A stretch of 64,000 bases of DNA, taken from CAYPFY01 sp964410105 (GTDB taxonomy: Bacteria; Bacteroidota; Ignavibacteria; UBA10030; SZUA-254). The notes beneath the pieces were generated by a model. The model was given only the letters and a program-made list of their open reading frames with translations. It was not told the DNA's origin and searched no databases. The translations under genes and the position numbers were made by a program. How positions within the stretch are numbered: the stretch's first letter is position 1; each line of letters opens with the position of its first letter. The stretch spans positions 13,101-77,100 of the forward strand of contig CAYPFY010000016.1 in the NCBI GenBank assembly GCA_964410105.1, read 5' to 3'. This document shows, in pieces, positions 1-9,900 of the stretch.

Positions 1-2
1 TC

Positions 3-491
3 ACCTTGGCATCACTGCTGATTACGAGCGCTCTCGTGGCCGGGGTCGCAGAGGAGTCAGCCTTCCGCGGCTATATGCAGGGGCCTATCGAACGGCGGCA
101 CGGCCCCCTCGTCGCAATCCTGGTGACAGGCGGCCTATTTGGATTTGCGCATTTCACCCACCCCGAGGTGGGCCTGATCCTGCTTCCGTATTATGTGGCC
201 GTCGCCGCGGTCTACGGTACGCTCGCCTATCTGACGAATTCCATTCTTCCCAGTCTCATCCTTCACGCCGGCGGAAATGTCCTGGGTTCTCTCCAGGAAT
301 TCGCAGGGGGGAGGACGGAATGGCAATCGTCCAGGACTCCCGACCCGCTCATCTGGCAGTCGGGCACCGACGCGTCGTTTTGGTTGTCGTGCCTGGGGAC
401 GGCCGTCGCCGTGACCGCCGCGCTCTTCGCATACAGAAGCCTCGCCCGCATCGCCCGGGATTCACAAACGCCGGAAACCGCCGAGGGGTAA
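3..491 (+). CDS. CPBP-family intramembrane metalloprotease, 3' part only
   Basis: This is the C-terminal part of a CAAX protease/bacteriocin-processing (CPBP, Abi) membrane protease. The frame is open to the left edge, so the true start lies outside the window; the TTG near base 6 is probably internal. Three family motifs are visible in order: EESAFRGYM (EExxxR), then FGFAHF (FxxxH), then HAGGN (HxxxN). These supply the Glu and His residues expected to bind the catalytic metal inside the membrane. Hydrophobic stretches lie around the motifs. The last 50 residues form another membrane segment and a polar tail. Members act in prenyl-protein processing, peptide maturation or self-immunity; the substrate here is unknown. 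Confidence 0.85.
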   Translation, partial: TLASLLITSALVAGVAEESAFRGYMQGPIERRHGPLVAILVTGGLFGFAHFTHPEVGLILLPYYVAVAAVYGTLAYLTNSILPSLILHAGGNVLGSLQEFAGGRTEWQSSRTPDPLIWQSGTDASFWLSCLGTAVAVTAALFAYRSLARIARDSQTPETAEG

Positions 492-524
492 GCCGGCATG
501 AACCAGACCTGTGGTGAACCCGAT

Positions 525-553
525 TTGCACATTTGCCGGACTTTTATTATATG
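525..553 (+). promoter_or_regulatory. Predicted sigma-70-type promoter
   Basis: TTGCAC at 525-530, a 17-base spacer, then TATATG at 548-553. Transcription would begin about at the ATG at 559, so the mRNA would be leaderless. The site excludes the upstream GTG at 511 as a start for this transcript. Confidence 0.4.
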
Positions 554-558
554 ACGTC

Positions 559-1503
559 ATGAGACTTTTACTTAGGTCATGCGTGCTCCTGACCCTGATA
601 ACGACGTCCGGCTCAAGCCTTTTTTTCACGAAGGTAGAGTATACCTGGACCCAGCTCACTCCACGCGCCGATTTTCCTGGGAGCTATAACTTTCAGCTCT
701 TTACGCATGACGACCACATCTGGGCGTTCCACTCTCAAGGCGTCTGGTCGTCGATAGATGGAAGGACCTGGTCGAAGACGGGGCTCACAGATATTGTCAA
801 TAATCAGGCGTTTCTCGATTACATCGAATTCAGGAAAAGTGTTTATGGGCTCGGGACTTTTCATGGCAATATCGAGCATTTTACACAGACATCACAGATA
901 TCCCGGACTTCGGACTTTAAACATTGGGAGGTTCTGGCCAAAAGCTCGAATCTGCCCAAAAGGTTTTTCTATCACCCATTCGTTTTCCGGGATAAAATGT
1001 GGATCATCGGCGGTTCGGATGGCAGAAATAAGTTCAGCGACGCCTGGACTTCCGGCGACGGCGTCCACTGGGAAAAAACCGCAGATAATCTTCCTTTCGG
1101 GAAACGGGCAGGACAACATTTCGTTGTTTTTAATGACAGCCTCTACATGCTCGATTACGACGCATGGGTCTCTCCCGACGGAATCACCTGGAATCAATGT
1201 GCCTCAAGAATCGCTGAAGGAGATATCTACGGTTACTCGGTCGAAATTTACGATCATCAGCTCTGGCTGATCGGATGTAACAGGAGCGCAAAGTTTGATA
1301 GCGAAGTGATCCGCTCCCCGGATGGGAGGAACTGGAAATCCGAGCGTGCCCCCTGGTCGCCCCGCGGAGCAGTCGCCACCTGCATTTTTAATGACCGGAT
1401 CATTATGACCGGCGGAAAATACGGAGGCCAGGATCCGGCTCACCCGGTTTTCATTTATAGCAATGATGTCTGGGCCCTCGGGAAGCCTCTAGTTCCTCGA
1501 TAG
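559..1503 (+). CDS. Secreted beta-propeller protein with S-x-DG-x-x-W repeats
   Basis: A predicted exported protein of 314 residues. The frame is open from a GTG at 511, but the ATG at 559 gives a proper signal peptide (MRLLLRSCVLLTLITTSGSS) and follows a predicted -10 box, so it is preferred. The mature part holds at least five copies of a short motif of the type S-x-D-G-x-x-W (SSIDGRTW, SGDGVHW, SPDGITW, SPDGRNW, and the weaker RTSDFKHW), spaced 40-60 residues apart, alternating with hydrophobic strands such as MWIIGG and IIMTGG. This resembles kelch/galactose-oxidase or BNR/Asp-box beta-propellers. No catalytic residues are recognisable. It probably acts outside the cytoplasm in binding; the ligand is unknown. 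Confidence 0.65.
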   Translation: MRLLLRSCVLLTLITTSGSSLFFTKVEYTWTQLTPRADFPGSYNFQLFTHDDHIWAFHSQGVWSSIDGRTWSKTGLTDIVNNQAFLDYIEFRKSVYGLGTFHGNIEHFTQTSQISRTSDFKHWEVLAKSSNLPKRFFYHPFVFRDKMWIIGGSDGRNKFSDAWTSGDGVHWEKTADNLPFGKRAGQHFVVFNDSLYMLDYDAWVSPDGITWNQCASRIAEGDIYGYSVEIYDHQLWLIGCNRSAKFDSEVIRSPDGRNWKSERAPWSPRGAVATCIFNDRIIMTGGKYGGQDPAHPVFIYSNDVWALGKPLVPR

Positions 1504-1561
1504 ACCTCGGGTCTTCGGTCCGTTGAGTCCCGGTTTCGAAGGACGAATCCCCCTTCTCCAG

Positions 1562-1590
1562 TTGACACTTGCCCTCTTTCTCTCTACCTT
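1562..1590 (+). promoter_or_regulatory. Predicted sigma-70-type promoter of the kinase gene
   Basis: A perfect TTGACA at 1562-1567, a 17-base spacer and TACCTT at 1585-1590. The kinase ATG is 25 bases further on. There is no clear Shine-Dalgarno sequence before that ATG. Confidence 0.55.
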
Positions 1591-1615
1591 AGGCTCCTTC
1601 GTGGATCTTTGAAAA

Positions 1616-4600
1616 ATGATCGGCCAGACGATTTCACATTATAAGATCATCGAAAAACTCGGCGAGGGGGGAATGGGCGTCGTCTATAAGGCCGAGGACT
1701 CCGCGGGAGAGAGAATCGTTGCGCTGAAAGTCCTGAATCGCGAGGCCGCGCTCGATGCGGATGTCCAGCGCAGGTTCTTGAGGGAGGCAGGGGCCGGCGC
1801 AGGGCTCGTTCATCCGAATATCGTGCAGATGTTTGAAGCCGGGGAATTTGAAGGCCAGCATTTTATCTGCCTCGAGTTCGTCGACGGCCACAGTCTCCGA
1901 AGCCTGCTCGAGAGCGGACCGCTCCCCCCACGCCGCGCCGTTGAAATCGGAATGGATATCGGAAGCGCCCTCCAGACCGCCCATAATAACGGGATCATTC
2001 ACCGCGACATCAAAGCCGAAAATATCATGATCACCTCCGATGGCGTCGTGAAGGTGATGGATTTCGGCCTCGCCAAGGTGCAGAATGCGAGCATGCTTAC
2101 CCGCGAGGGCGATATCGTCGGTACGATCGCCTATATGTCCCCCGAACAGGCGACAGGCGATGCCGTTGACCACCGCACGGACATTTTTTCATTCGGCGTG
2201 CTCCTCTATGAGCTCGTCACCGGAAAGCTCCCGTTCTGGGCCGCCTATGAAACTGCCATCGTCTATTCTATCCTTAACTCGGAACCTGCCAGCATCCGCC
2301 AGATCAAGGACGACGTTCCCGAGGCTTTGGAGAAGATCATCTTCAAAGCCCTCGCCAAGGATCGGCAAAACAGGTACCAGAAGGTGGAGGAGCTGACGAG
2401 CGATCTTTCGAGACTGAAAGCCTACTACGACGGCGATCGTGAGGTGCTTCCGACCGGGCTCGAGCTGGTCGCCGGGAGCGGCGATGTGCCCGGAGAAGAG
2501 GGCACAATATCTCAGGTTAAACTCGCCGCCCGGAGCGGCTTCCAGGCAGGTCTCACAGGCCGTCAGCAGGAATTTGCACTGTTGAAAGATAAGCTTCAGT
2601 CCGCCGCCGCGGGCTCCGGCCAGATTGTCTTCCTCTCCGGGGAGGCGGGGATCGGAAAGTCCCGGCTCGTCGAGGAACTCGAGTCATATGGGAGGACGCT
2701 CCGGGTGAGGATGCTCGGCTGCCGGTGTACCCCAGGGTTCCAGGCTCCTTACCTTCCCTTCATCGACGTTCTACGGGATTTTCTTAAGTCAAAGAATGTC
2801 TCATCACCCGATGAGCTGCAGGCTCTTGTCAGGGAGATGTGCCCCGAGCTCCTTCCCCGGCTCCCGGTCCTCCGGGTATTTCTCGATATTCGTGAAAAGA
2901 ACGAGTCGGAGCTTGCAGGCAAGGAACAGCTCTGGGATGTCGTCACTTCTCTGATCACGGCGATCGCACGGGATCGCCTGCTTATTCTGTTTGTTGATGA
3001 CCTCCACTGGGCCGACGAGGCTTCTGTCGAGATGCTGGCCTATCTCTGCAGAAATTCTTCAAATGCCCGCGTGCTCATTCTCGGCACCTATCGCCCCGAT
3101 GAATTCCCCGAAACGTCCCGAAAACTTGAGGCGGAATTCCAGGGGAATGACCGGTTTTCCTCTCTGAGGCTGGAACGCCTCGGCACGGGCGCCGTCCGGG
3201 AAATGGTGAGCTCCCTTTTTCCCGATGCCGACTTCGGGAAGGCGTTTTATGATAGCCTCTTCCAGGAGACCGAGGGAAATCCGTTCTTTCTTATGGAAAC
3301 GCTGAAGCTCCTGAAAATGGAAGGCGCCATCGAGAAGTCGGAGGGCCTCTACCGCCTTAAAGCCACCTATGACCTCCTCTCAATCCCGAAGTCGATCCAC
3401 GATATCGTCATGCGGAGGATTGACCGGCTGAAGGAGGAGGAGAGGGAGATTCTGGAAATCGGCGCAGTGGAAGGGGAGTCTTTTCACTCAGGCACGATCG
3501 GCGCGTGCCTCGAAGTGTCCCGCATCCGGCTTCTGAAAAAACTCCAGTCTCTTGAACGGGATCACCATATCATTCACCCGGAAGAGTCCATCTACAGGTT
3601 TGATCACGGAAAGATCAGGGAATTTCTCTATGGCGCGATCTCTCCCGAACTGCGCACCGAATATCATCGCATGATCGCCGGTTTTCTTTCGGAGAATTTT
3701 TCCGCCGAGGAGCACCTCTCCGACAATATCGCCCACCATTTCCTGAACGGGGGAAATGAGGAGCGGGCGCTTCCCTTTCTGGTCACGGCCGGAGAACGCG
3801 CCCGGAGGCTTTTTGCCAATAAGGAGGCCGTGGGCTCCTATGAAAGGGCCCTGGCGATTTCGGAAAAATTCGGGAAGAAAGGCTCGAAGTTTCTCAGAGA
3901 GAAAGAAATCGTCATGGAGGGCCTGGCCGATGTGTGGGCGCTGACCGGGAAAAGCCCTGAGGCACTTTCCTTTTACGAGCAACTTTCTTCTCTGCCCGGA
4001 TTCCCGGCTGTCCGCAGGAGCGACCTTCTCTGCAAGATGGGGGCCGTCTACGTGGGGATCGGAGAGAATTCAAAGGCTCTCGCGGCGCTTCAAAAAGCGG
4101 AATCGGAACTGAAAACCTCACAGCCCTCCCGCGAACGTGAGATGGCCCTCGGCAAGACCCGCATCGCACGTTCGAGGGTGCTCAAATCTCTCGGTCGGTA
4201 TGACGATGCGAAATCTGAAGTTGAGGGAGGCCTTGCCATGATCGCATCGGATGCTGGGTCCCGCGATCTCGCCGATGCCTATAATAACCTCGGAGTCATC
4301 TATGAAGATCTGGGCATGCCCCCGCTCGCAGAGGAGTTTTATACGAAATCCCTGACGGCACGCCAGCAAAGTGGAGACAAGAAGGGCGTCGCCGTCGCCT
4401 ATAACAATCTCGGGAATCTATTCTACGATCAGGCAGACTATCTGAGGACGGTTGAAAACCTCAAGAAGGGTCTCGATATAATGACCGAAATCGGCTATCG
4501 ATCCGGGATCGCAGGCGCCTGCAACAATCTCGGAAATGTCTACCAGGACCAGGGTCGCTACGAAGAGTCACGCCGCATGCACGAAAGGTGCCTCGCCCTG

Positions 4601-5161
4601 AGGGAGGAAATCGGCGACGCCCCCGGAATCGGCATGTCGCTGTGCAACCTCGGATCGGTCCTTCTCGATCTCGGCGAGTACATACTTGCCGGCGAGCGCC
4701 TTTACAGGGGGATGGAGGTTTTTCAGAAGCTCGGCATCCGTACGTATGAATCTCTCACCTATTCGTGGCTTGCGGCTTTTCTGCTCAATACAGGCCGCCT
4801 CGACGATGCACAAAAATCCGCGCTCAGGGCAGCCGACATCTCAACCGAACTGAACCAGCGCTTCCCGCTCGCAACGGCAAAAAGAACTCTCGGCATCGTG
4901 GGGCTTGAATCGCCCGCATCGGGGGGGACCGATCCGTGGGCCGGGTCCGGCGCTTTCCTTAAAGAGAGCCTCGCTCTTTTTGAGGAGCTGAATATGCCCC
5001 TCGAGATCGGCCGTTGCTGCTACCATCTGGCACGATTTTATCTGAAGATGGGCGAGACTGATCAATGCCGTGATAATCTGCTTCTGGCGAAGAAGATTTT
5101 TCAGAAGCTCGGCGCCCTGGGAGAACTTGCCACCGCAAATAAGTTCCACTTTAAACCCTGA
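1616..5161 (+). CDS. Ser/Thr protein kinase fused to AAA-type ATPase and TPR repeats
   Basis: A cytoplasmic signalling protein of 1181 residues with three parts. Residues ~8-270 are a Hanks-type kinase: glycine loop GEGGMGVV, ATP-binding Lys38, HRD at 129-131 (HRDIKAEN, where most relatives have KPEN), DFG at 149-151 and an SPEQ activation segment. Residues ~315-600 are a LuxR/MalT-like STAND ATPase with Walker A GEAGIGKS (342-349) and a Walker B FVDDLHWAD. Residues ~740-1181 are TPR repeats (pattern A-x-x-x-N-N-L-G). Such fusions usually sense a signal through the TPRs; no DNA-binding or adenylate cyclase domain is attached. Its TGA overlaps the next ATG as TGATG, so it is probably translationally coupled to the OPT transporter. 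All key kinase residues are present, so it should be active. Confidence 0.93.
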   Translation: MIGQTISHYKIIEKLGEGGMGVVYKAEDSAGERIVALKVLNREAALDADVQRRFLREAGAGAGLVHPNIVQMFEAGEFEGQHFICLEFVDGHSLRSLLESGPLPPRRAVEIGMDIGSALQTAHNNGIIHRDIKAENIMITSDGVVKVMDFGLAKVQNASMLTREGDIVGTIAYMSPEQATGDAVDHRTDIFSFGVLLYELVTGKLPFWAAYETAIVYSILNSEPASIRQIKDDVPEALEKIIFKALAKDRQNRYQKVEELTSDLSRLKAYYDGDREVLPTGLELVAGSGDVPGEEGTISQVKLAARSGFQAGLTGRQQEFALLKDKLQSAAAGSGQIVFLSGEAGIGKSRLVEELESYGRTLRVRMLGCRCTPGFQAPYLPFIDVLRDFLKSKNVSSPDELQALVREMCPELLPRLPVLRVFLDIREKNESELAGKEQLWDVVTSLITAIARDRLLILFVDDLHWADEASVEMLAYLCRNSSNARVLILGTYRPDEFPETSRKLEAEFQGNDRFSSLRLERLGTGAVREMVSSLFPDADFGKAFYDSLFQETEGNPFFLMETLKLLKMEGAIEKSEGLYRLKATYDLLSIPKSIHDIVMRRIDRLKEEEREILEIGAVEGESFHSGTIGACLEVSRIRLLKKLQSLERDHHIIHPEESIYRFDHGKIREFLYGAISPELRTEYHRMIAGFLSENFSAEEHLSDNIAHHFLNGGNEERALPFLVTAGERARRLFANKEAVGSYERALAISEKFGKKGSKFLREKEIVMEGLADVWALTGKSPEALSFYEQLSSLPGFPAVRRSDLLCKMGAVYVGIGENSKALAALQKAESELKTSQPSREREMALGKTRIARSRVLKSLGRYDDAKSEVEGGLAMIASDAGSRDLADAYNNLGVIYEDLGMPPLAEEFYTKSLTARQQSGDKKGVAVAYNNLGNLFYDQADYLRTVENLKKGLDIMTEIGYRSGIAGACNNLGNVYQDQGRYEESRRMHERCLALREEIGDAPGIGMSLCNLGSVLLDLGEYILAGERLYRGMEVFQKLGIRTYESLTYSWLAAFLLNTGRLDDAQKSALRAADISTELNQRFPLATAKRTLGIVGLESPASGGTDPWAGSGAFLKESLALFEELNMPLEIGRCCYHLARFYLKMGETDQCRDNLLLAKKIFQKLGALGELATANKFHFKP

Positions 5162-6912
5162 TGTCTATGGAAACCGATTCCTCAGAAGAGCGACACTGGC
5201 AGGAAATCGTCTATCGCGGGGATAAGATGCCGGAACTTTCTTCCCGCGCAATCGTCAGCGGGATTTTTCTCGGAATTCTCGTGATGTCGGAGAATGTCTA
5301 TATGGGCCTTAAGATCGGGATCACCGAGGCAGGCTCGATTCTTTCTGCGATTCTCTGCTTCGCCCTTTTCAAGTCTTTCAAAAAATCTATTTCCGTCCTC
5401 GAGAATAATACCGCCCAGACCCTATCGTCAGCAGCCGGCAGCATAGGAATTATCGTGAGCGTCGTCCCCGCCCTTCATCTGATCGGCTACGAACTCTCCG
5501 GCCCCCAGATTCTGCTCTGGGTTCTCCTTGTCGCCTTCCTGGGTCTTCTCTTCGCGATTCCCCTCCGGAGGCAGCTGATCGTGAATGAAAAGCTGACGTT
5601 TCCTACGGGCTTGGCCTGCGCAGAAACCATAACCGCCATGCACGCTCAAGGAGATGCTCCCCTCAATAAGGCCAAAGCCCTCGGAATAACAGGCCTCCTT
5701 TCAGGCGCGATCACCTGGTTCCGCGACGCCGTTCCCATTCTCATCCCGACGACGTCGACGCTTCCGCTGAACGTGGGGGGCTATTCTCTCGAAAAACTCT
5801 CGCTCGGCGTCTACTGGAGCCCCCTCGTGATCGGGGTGGGGTTGATGATCGGTTTCCGGATCGGCCTGAGTCTGCTCATGGGCGCGCTTCTCTGCTGGGG
5901 AGTGCTGGGTCCGGCGCTCGCCGGCTCGCATATCATTGCCAATGTGAGCCATCCGGATATAACTCACTGGACGATGTGGCCTGCCATTTCGCTCATGGTT
6001 TTCTCCGGATTCACGTCGTTGTTTCTGAAAAGGGGGATGATCGCCCGGTCGATCCGGTCAATGACCGAAGCCTCCTATACCCGGAATTCTCTGGAGTTTC
6101 CCTTCAGATGGTGGGCGTGGGGACTTCTCGTCATTTCCCTAAGCGTCGTGCTCACGATGCAGCTCTTGCTGCAGGTGCCTGCATGGCTCGGAGTCATCAC
6201 GGTTATCCTGTCGTTCGTCTTTGCCACGGTTGCCGTCAGGGGATATGGTGAAACGGATATCAGCCCGGTCGGAACAATGGGACATGCCAATCAGATAGTG
6301 TCGGGGATTATCCTCCCGGGCCAGTCTGTTACCAATCTTGCCGCCGGCGGCATCAGTGCAGGCTGCTCAGATGTCGCCTCCGACCTGATGCAGGTTCTCA
6401 AAACGGGGTATATCCTCGGCGCGACTCCCCGCCGCCAGATTTTTTCGCAATTCATCGGAGTTACCCTCGGCTCCGTTATCGCAGTGCTGGTCTATCTAAC
6501 GCTCACAAGCGCCCATCAGATCGGTTCGGAGAGCCTTCCCGCCCCCGGAGCCTTGCCCTGGTCGGGTATGGCCACGCTCCTCGCCGAGGGATCCTCGGCC
6601 CTGCCTCCCTGGGGGCTCGGCGCGGTTGCTATCGGCGGTTGCGCAGGTATTTTACTGACGATTCTGGAAAAATCCCGGTACGGCCGGTTTGTTCCCTCCC
6701 CCTTCGGCCTCGGGATCGGGCTGGTCGTCCCCGGTTTCATATCGGTGTCTGTTTTCCTCGGCTCAATCGCCGGAATTTTCCTGCAGAAGAGGTTCACAAA
6801 ATTTTCGCAGGAATATCTCATCCCGGTAGCATCCGGCGGAATTGCCGGCGAGGCGGTCATTAGCGTCCTGATCTCGCTTCTCAGCGTCGCCGGGATCATC
6901 CCGGGGCAATGA
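5161..6912 (+). CDS. OPT-family oligopeptide transporter
   Basis: A polytopic inner-membrane protein of 583 residues, normal for bacterial OPT/YSL transporters, which import short peptides or metal-chelate complexes by proton symport. A short polar N-terminus (ending in MPELSSRAIVSG) leads into many hydrophobic helices. Family-like signatures include ILVMSENVYMGLKIGITEAG, NEKLTFPTGLACAETI (the conserved FPxGxA-type region) and a GMGHANQIVSGII-like segment. The start overlaps the stop of the kinase gene by one base (TGATG), which suggests coupled translation and a regulatory link. A strong bidirectional hairpin terminator follows the stop codon directly. The substrate cannot be told from the sequence. 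Confidence 0.9.
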   Translation: MSMETDSSEERHWQEIVYRGDKMPELSSRAIVSGIFLGILVMSENVYMGLKIGITEAGSILSAILCFALFKSFKKSISVLENNTAQTLSSAAGSIGIIVSVVPALHLIGYELSGPQILLWVLLVAFLGLLFAIPLRRQLIVNEKLTFPTGLACAETITAMHAQGDAPLNKAKALGITGLLSGAITWFRDAVPILIPTTSTLPLNVGGYSLEKLSLGVYWSPLVIGVGLMIGFRIGLSLLMGALLCWGVLGPALAGSHIIANVSHPDITHWTMWPAISLMVFSGFTSLFLKRGMIARSIRSMTEASYTRNSLEFPFRWWAWGLLVISLSVVLTMQLLLQVPAWLGVITVILSFVFATVAVRGYGETDISPVGTMGHANQIVSGIILPGQSVTNLAAGGISAGCSDVASDLMQVLKTGYILGATPRRQIFSQFIGVTLGSVIAVLVYLTLTSAHQIGSESLPAPGALPWSGMATLLAEGSSALPPWGLGAVAIGGCAGILLTILEKSRYGRFVPSPFGLGIGLVVPGFISVSVFLGSIAGIFLQKRFTKFSQEYLIPVASGGIAGEAVISVLISLLSVAGIIPGQ

Positions 6913-6948
6913 AAAACCCCGCCTCGGACTCGGGCCGGGCGGGGTTTT
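6913..6948. terminator. Bidirectional intrinsic terminator
   Basis: An 11-bp perfect stem, AAAACCCCGCC at 6913-6923 pairing with GGCGGGGTTTT at 6938-6948, with a 14-base loop. The A run on one side and T run on the other let it work in both directions. It sits between the convergent transporter gene and the beta-helix/VWA gene. Confidence 0.9.
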
Positions 6949-6965
6949 GGCGTTCTGCCAGCTCC

Positions 6966-9900
6966 TTATTTCAATAAAATGAATTTCCTGACGTTCGAGA
7001 ATGAGCTCCCGGCATCGATAGAGCTCACGGCGCTTATGCGGTAAAAATACATTCCGCTCGCCAGCCCGGCCGCATCGAACTGGACCGACCTGTACCCCGC
7101 CTCCTGCCGCTCGTTGTCGATGAGTGTTCTCACCTTTTGGCCAATGAGGTCATAAACAGTCATCGTTACCCGCGCCTCGACGGGCAACGAGTACCGGATC
7201 GTGGTCGACGGGTTGAAGGGATTCGGATAATTCTGTTCGAGCACGAATTCCTTCGGCATGGGCCCATCTGTGCCGAGATGGAGGGCCAGGATTTCCGAAG
7301 GATTCTGGATTTGCACGGAGCCCGAAGAGTTAAGCCCGATTCTCCTCGCGCCGATCATGAGACTCGCATCGTGCGGATCCTGCACGACAGCCCAGGCCAC
7401 GACGAGAGGATAGCGCGCCGACTGGATCAGTATGCGATGGTCGCGTGACTCGGCTCCGAAGAATTCGGCCATGGAGTTCGAGACGTACCGCACGTCAAAT
7501 GCGCCCTCCGGGGCGTGCGGCGGCATCTCGCATCGCCCCTCCCTGATACCGGCGGGTTTGATTCCGAAGTAGAGGATCTGCCGGTTCCCCGCGGCATCGG
7601 AGATTTGCAGGGTGTTCAGCCCTGCCTGAATTTCCGAGAACTTCTCCGGCCCGGATCCCGCATTAAGTATGATCTTTCCGGGCGCGCTCGCCTTCACCCA
7701 ATGACCCCGGATGGGCCGGATGCTGTCCGCGAGCACGTAGCCGTGGTTATAGGCGAAGAAGTTTGAGGCGATGATGCCGTTCGGGATGGATCCGACGGAA
7801 TTTTGAGAGATGCTGGCGCTGATCGATCCCACCAGATTCCAGCCGGCCGCTACCGGGATTGTGTCGGCGATGATGAATGTGCCGCTCACGCTGGCGCTGG
7901 TGTTCGTACTGAATTTGAGCCAATACCCCGGGCCGTTTGCCAGGGTATCTTTCGCAGCGTAACTTCCCTGGTAGGCAAATGCCTGGGATACCGAGGCGGG
8001 AAACACTACAGATCTCCGGTAATCGGATAACCCTACAGGCACCGAGACGAGGTCCCATCGCTGGTTCAACGACGTTGTGAATTGACCCGGCACGAAGATT
8101 GTCTGAGTTGCCTCACGATGGAATGTGTTGCTCTTCGATGCGTGGAGCGTAAATTTGTAACTCCCTCCCTTGTAGGTGTTTATGAATGAACCACCATAGA
8201 CGCCGTTGTGTGAGTGTAAGAGGTAGATGGTTTGCACAACCCCGGTGTCAGGAGCAATGACGTCCGCCCAAACCGTTGCATCCGTGACCGGAGTACCGCC
8301 GGAGACATGCTCGTCACCTGCGGTTGTGCCCCCCTGCGTGACAGTGGCCTTGAGATCTATCGGTAGGCCGATGCCATGGACCTCCTTGACAAAGTCCACG
8401 CCCATGGTCACATCCGTAGACGCGTTGATGTAGAGATCCACCGGTTCAGGAGAGGCCGGGAAAACACGCCCCTGAACCACGAGGGTCCATGTCCCCGCCT
8501 GTGGATTCTTGATTCTGTAAAAGCTGTATGTCGGCCCCGAGAAGAATTCGATGCCGTCGGTGGAATTGGACGCTGCCAGAGCGGAATCTATGACGAGGCT
8601 GTCCGGCGAGAGGAGCGTGAGGATGAAGCTGCTCCCCTGCCACTTGATGCCCGGCTCTATTCCGCCAATCCCCGCATCAACCGCTCCCTGCCACTTGATC
8701 CCCGGCTGGGGAAATCCCGGGATATTGTTCGAACTGACCACGGTATCAGCCAAGGTTTCCTGACCTATGAGAGTGTTCCAGATCTGATCGACGATTACTC
8801 CGATGGTTGTGTCCCGGGCGAGATAGTACGCCCCCCCGGTCCGGTCCGCAAGCGAGCTGCAGAGTTGCTGCCCTGAACTCCCCTCAAATCCCAGTGTGAA
8901 TACCTTCGTCCCCGCCGCCCTGAGGGCCGGGAACTGTTCGGATGCCGTCGGTGTCGTGTCTTCCTCCCCGGCACTGAACAGTATCACTGCCTTGCCGTTC
9001 GTCCCCAGCTGGGGTGCCCCGTCCAGCATCGCCTCCGATGCCGCCAGCCCCGATCCGATGGCGCTCGGCCCCCCGGGCAGAAGCGCCTCGATCGCGCTCG
9101 CCGCCGCATCGCGGGATGCCTGATCGCTGATGAGCGTCAAAGGGTATGCTTCCGTATCGGGAAGGCGGATCACCCCGATGCGATCACCTACCCTCATTTT
9201 TTGCACCAGCTCGACGGAAGCGTTCTTTGACGGCGTGAATCCACCGTCCGTCGCCGCGAACACGGACGATCCGTCAAACGCCAGCACCACATCCATGTGA
9301 GCATCGAGGAGGTTGCCGTAAATATAGTGTATGCCAGCAGTGTCCGGGGGCTCGAGGGTCTGCTTTTTGAATTCCCCGTGCCGGATGAATCCGAACATCG
9401 TGACCTCGCCGTTCCCGGCCCCCATCGATTCCAGATAACCCGTCTCGTTCGGATTGTAGATGTCGCCGAGTCCGCTGAAGTGACCCGCCTCGTGCGTCGT
9501 GACGTTTTTGACGTTCATGCTGAGGGAGCTGGTATCGTTCAACGTGGTCCAGGTAAAATACTCCCCATCGAACGCGATGTCTGCATCTCTCAATTCACCG
9601 TTAAGGGCGTTGTACCTCAGCCTCGTCACTGCAATGACGTCCGTATCGGCGCCCGTGGTCGAGGTCCAGTTGCTCGACAACCAGACCATATTATTGATGC
9701 TGTCCGGAGTGCCTCCCCACACGGAGGACGATGTCTGGCCCGCCCACGTGTACTGGAGTTCCGGCAACGAATCCCAGGTGGCAAGCCCCGTCTTGATGGG
9801 AGTGACGAATCCGAATGGAATTGTCGAGCTGGTGGAAAACTTTGCCTTTCCGTCCGCCCAGTGGAGAGGTATTCCGGACAGCGTCGTGTTCACGACATAA

